Shown here in pieces: positions 63,539 through 64,000 of a stretch of DNA of 64,000 nucleotides (within the stretch, counting starts at the first letter, position 1; the number at the start of each line of letters is the position of its first letter). The stretch is from NCBI GenBank assembly GCA_030749225.1, contig JASMKO010000060.1:34084-98083 (forward strand), given 5' to 3'. Position numbers and translations under genes: made by a program. This stretch comes from Verrucomicrobiota bacterium (GTDB taxonomy: Bacteria > Verrucomicrobiota > Verrucomicrobiia > Limisphaerales > UBA1096). Below the pieces are notes generated by a model, which was given only the letters and a program-made list of their open reading frames with translations, did no database searches and was not told the DNA's origin.

Positions 63539-63707
63539 CGAATCTACTTCAGTCGAGTATATACTAACAAAAACTGATTTAAATGTGGTTTATGACACGC
63601 TCAGAGCGGTTTTAGGGTATATTTAGGGGAATTATTGATTGATTCATTGCATAGCGTTGCCTACCCTATCGCTGTGTTTCGGTTGACGAGATCGATTAAA
63701 TGGTAGC

Positions 63708-64000
63708 GTGGCACTTGAATTGAAACCCACGTCCGGATGGTGGTACGGACGCTTTGTGATCGATAAGAGACTTCGTAGGTTTAACCTTGGAGTTAGAGTT
63801 GATGGTGTCCGGCCTAAGTCCCTGAAAGAGGATCCTTATGAATGGGACAGCCGCTTTCTCAAATCTAGGCAAAAAGCACTCGTTGCTCATGACCGACTGC
63901 TTGAAGATTTGCAGGCAAAACGAAACACTGAGGAACTTGCACAACGTGTTTTGGAGATTAAGTCCGGGTATCGTGTAAAATCCGTAAAACTAAATGACCT
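63708..64000 (+). CDS. Tyrosine-recombinase-type integrase, N-terminal part only
   Basis: GTG 63708 opens a frame that runs off the right edge (about 97 residues seen). The N-terminus LKPTSGWWYGRFVIDKRLRR followed by NLGVRVDGVRP, EWDSRFLKSRQKALVAHDRL and the AQRVLEIKSGYRVKSVKLNDL segment resembles the arm-binding and core-binding start of site-specific integrases in Planctomycetota and Verrucomicrobiota. The catalytic domain is outside the window, so the call depends on this N-terminal pattern and on its position next to a tRNA 3' fragment. A TGA at 63684 limits the start upstream. Confidence 0.65.
   Translation, partial: MALELKPTSGWWYGRFVIDKRLRRFNLGVRVDGVRPKSLKEDPYEWDSRFLKSRQKALVAHDRLLEDLQAKRNTEELAQRVLEIKSGYRVKSVKLND

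Noticed and set aside
63486..63560. Complete tRNA-Gly gene
   Set aside because: The 5' acceptor strand and D arm cannot be found; only the 3' half pairs properly.

Overview
The window reads as a chromosomal segment of a Gram-negative bacterium of the Planctomycetota-Verrucomicrobiota-Chlamydiota group, most likely Verrucomicrobiota. This is inferred from the gene families, not from a marker gene. It has large secreted lamin-tail/CotH proteins, a type I sulfatase, a Tat-exported DUF1501 protein, a Tat-exported Gfo/Idh/MocA oxidoreductase, a prepilin-like protein with an H-X9-DG motif, a DUF5916 outer-membrane protein and a lipid A/heptose-type nucleotidyltransferase.

Region 1 (1-33.5 kb) is GC-rich, densely coding and mostly housekeeping or polymer-degrading. 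It holds a minus-strand run of giant secreted proteins (1-7.6 kb); an aldo/keto reductase and a LeuC-type dehydratase; dus divergent from ggt; rfaE2 and a GH13 glycosidase; an SdiA-regulated-type propeller protein, a sulfatase and a sodium/solute symporter; hemB, an FHA protein, ftsH, topB and larB; accB-accC; and a sialidase-like protein, a beta-helix protein and a DUF1501 protein. A short perfect palindrome, CTTGGCCAAG (usually within CGCTTGGCCAAGCG), recurs through this region both between and inside genes, sometimes as in-frame 12-bp tandems. I counted at least 19 perfect 10-mers by eye, against well under one expected by chance.

Region 2 (33.5-60.6 kb) is an AT-richer accessory region. 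A CotH-like gene is followed by a minus-strand operon of a DUF5916 barrel protein and two acyltransferase-ankyrin fusion proteins plus a truncated third copy. Next come four near-contiguous plus-strand genes (41.9-50.1 kb), each encoding an N-terminal TIR domain, one transmembrane helix, a TolB-N/FlgO-like domain and TPR repeats. They converge on two further acyltransferase-ankyrin genes. A fifth, diverged TIR-TPR gene, a POTRA-type secreted protein of unknown function and a decaying array of ankyrin-repeat lipoproteins follow. This repeated pairing of membrane-anchored TIR effectors with membrane acyltransferases carrying ankyrin sensors is the best candidate for an undescribed system. An envelope-sensing defence or signalling role is inference.

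Region 3 (60.6-64 kb) has the Gfo/Idh/MocA oxidoreductase, the prepilin-like gene, a 3' fragment of a tRNA-Gly(CCC) gene and, next to it, the 5' end of a tyrosine-integrase-like gene running off the right edge. This looks like the boundary of an integrated element. I saw no CRISPR array, rRNA gene, intact tRNA gene or recognisable IS transposase.
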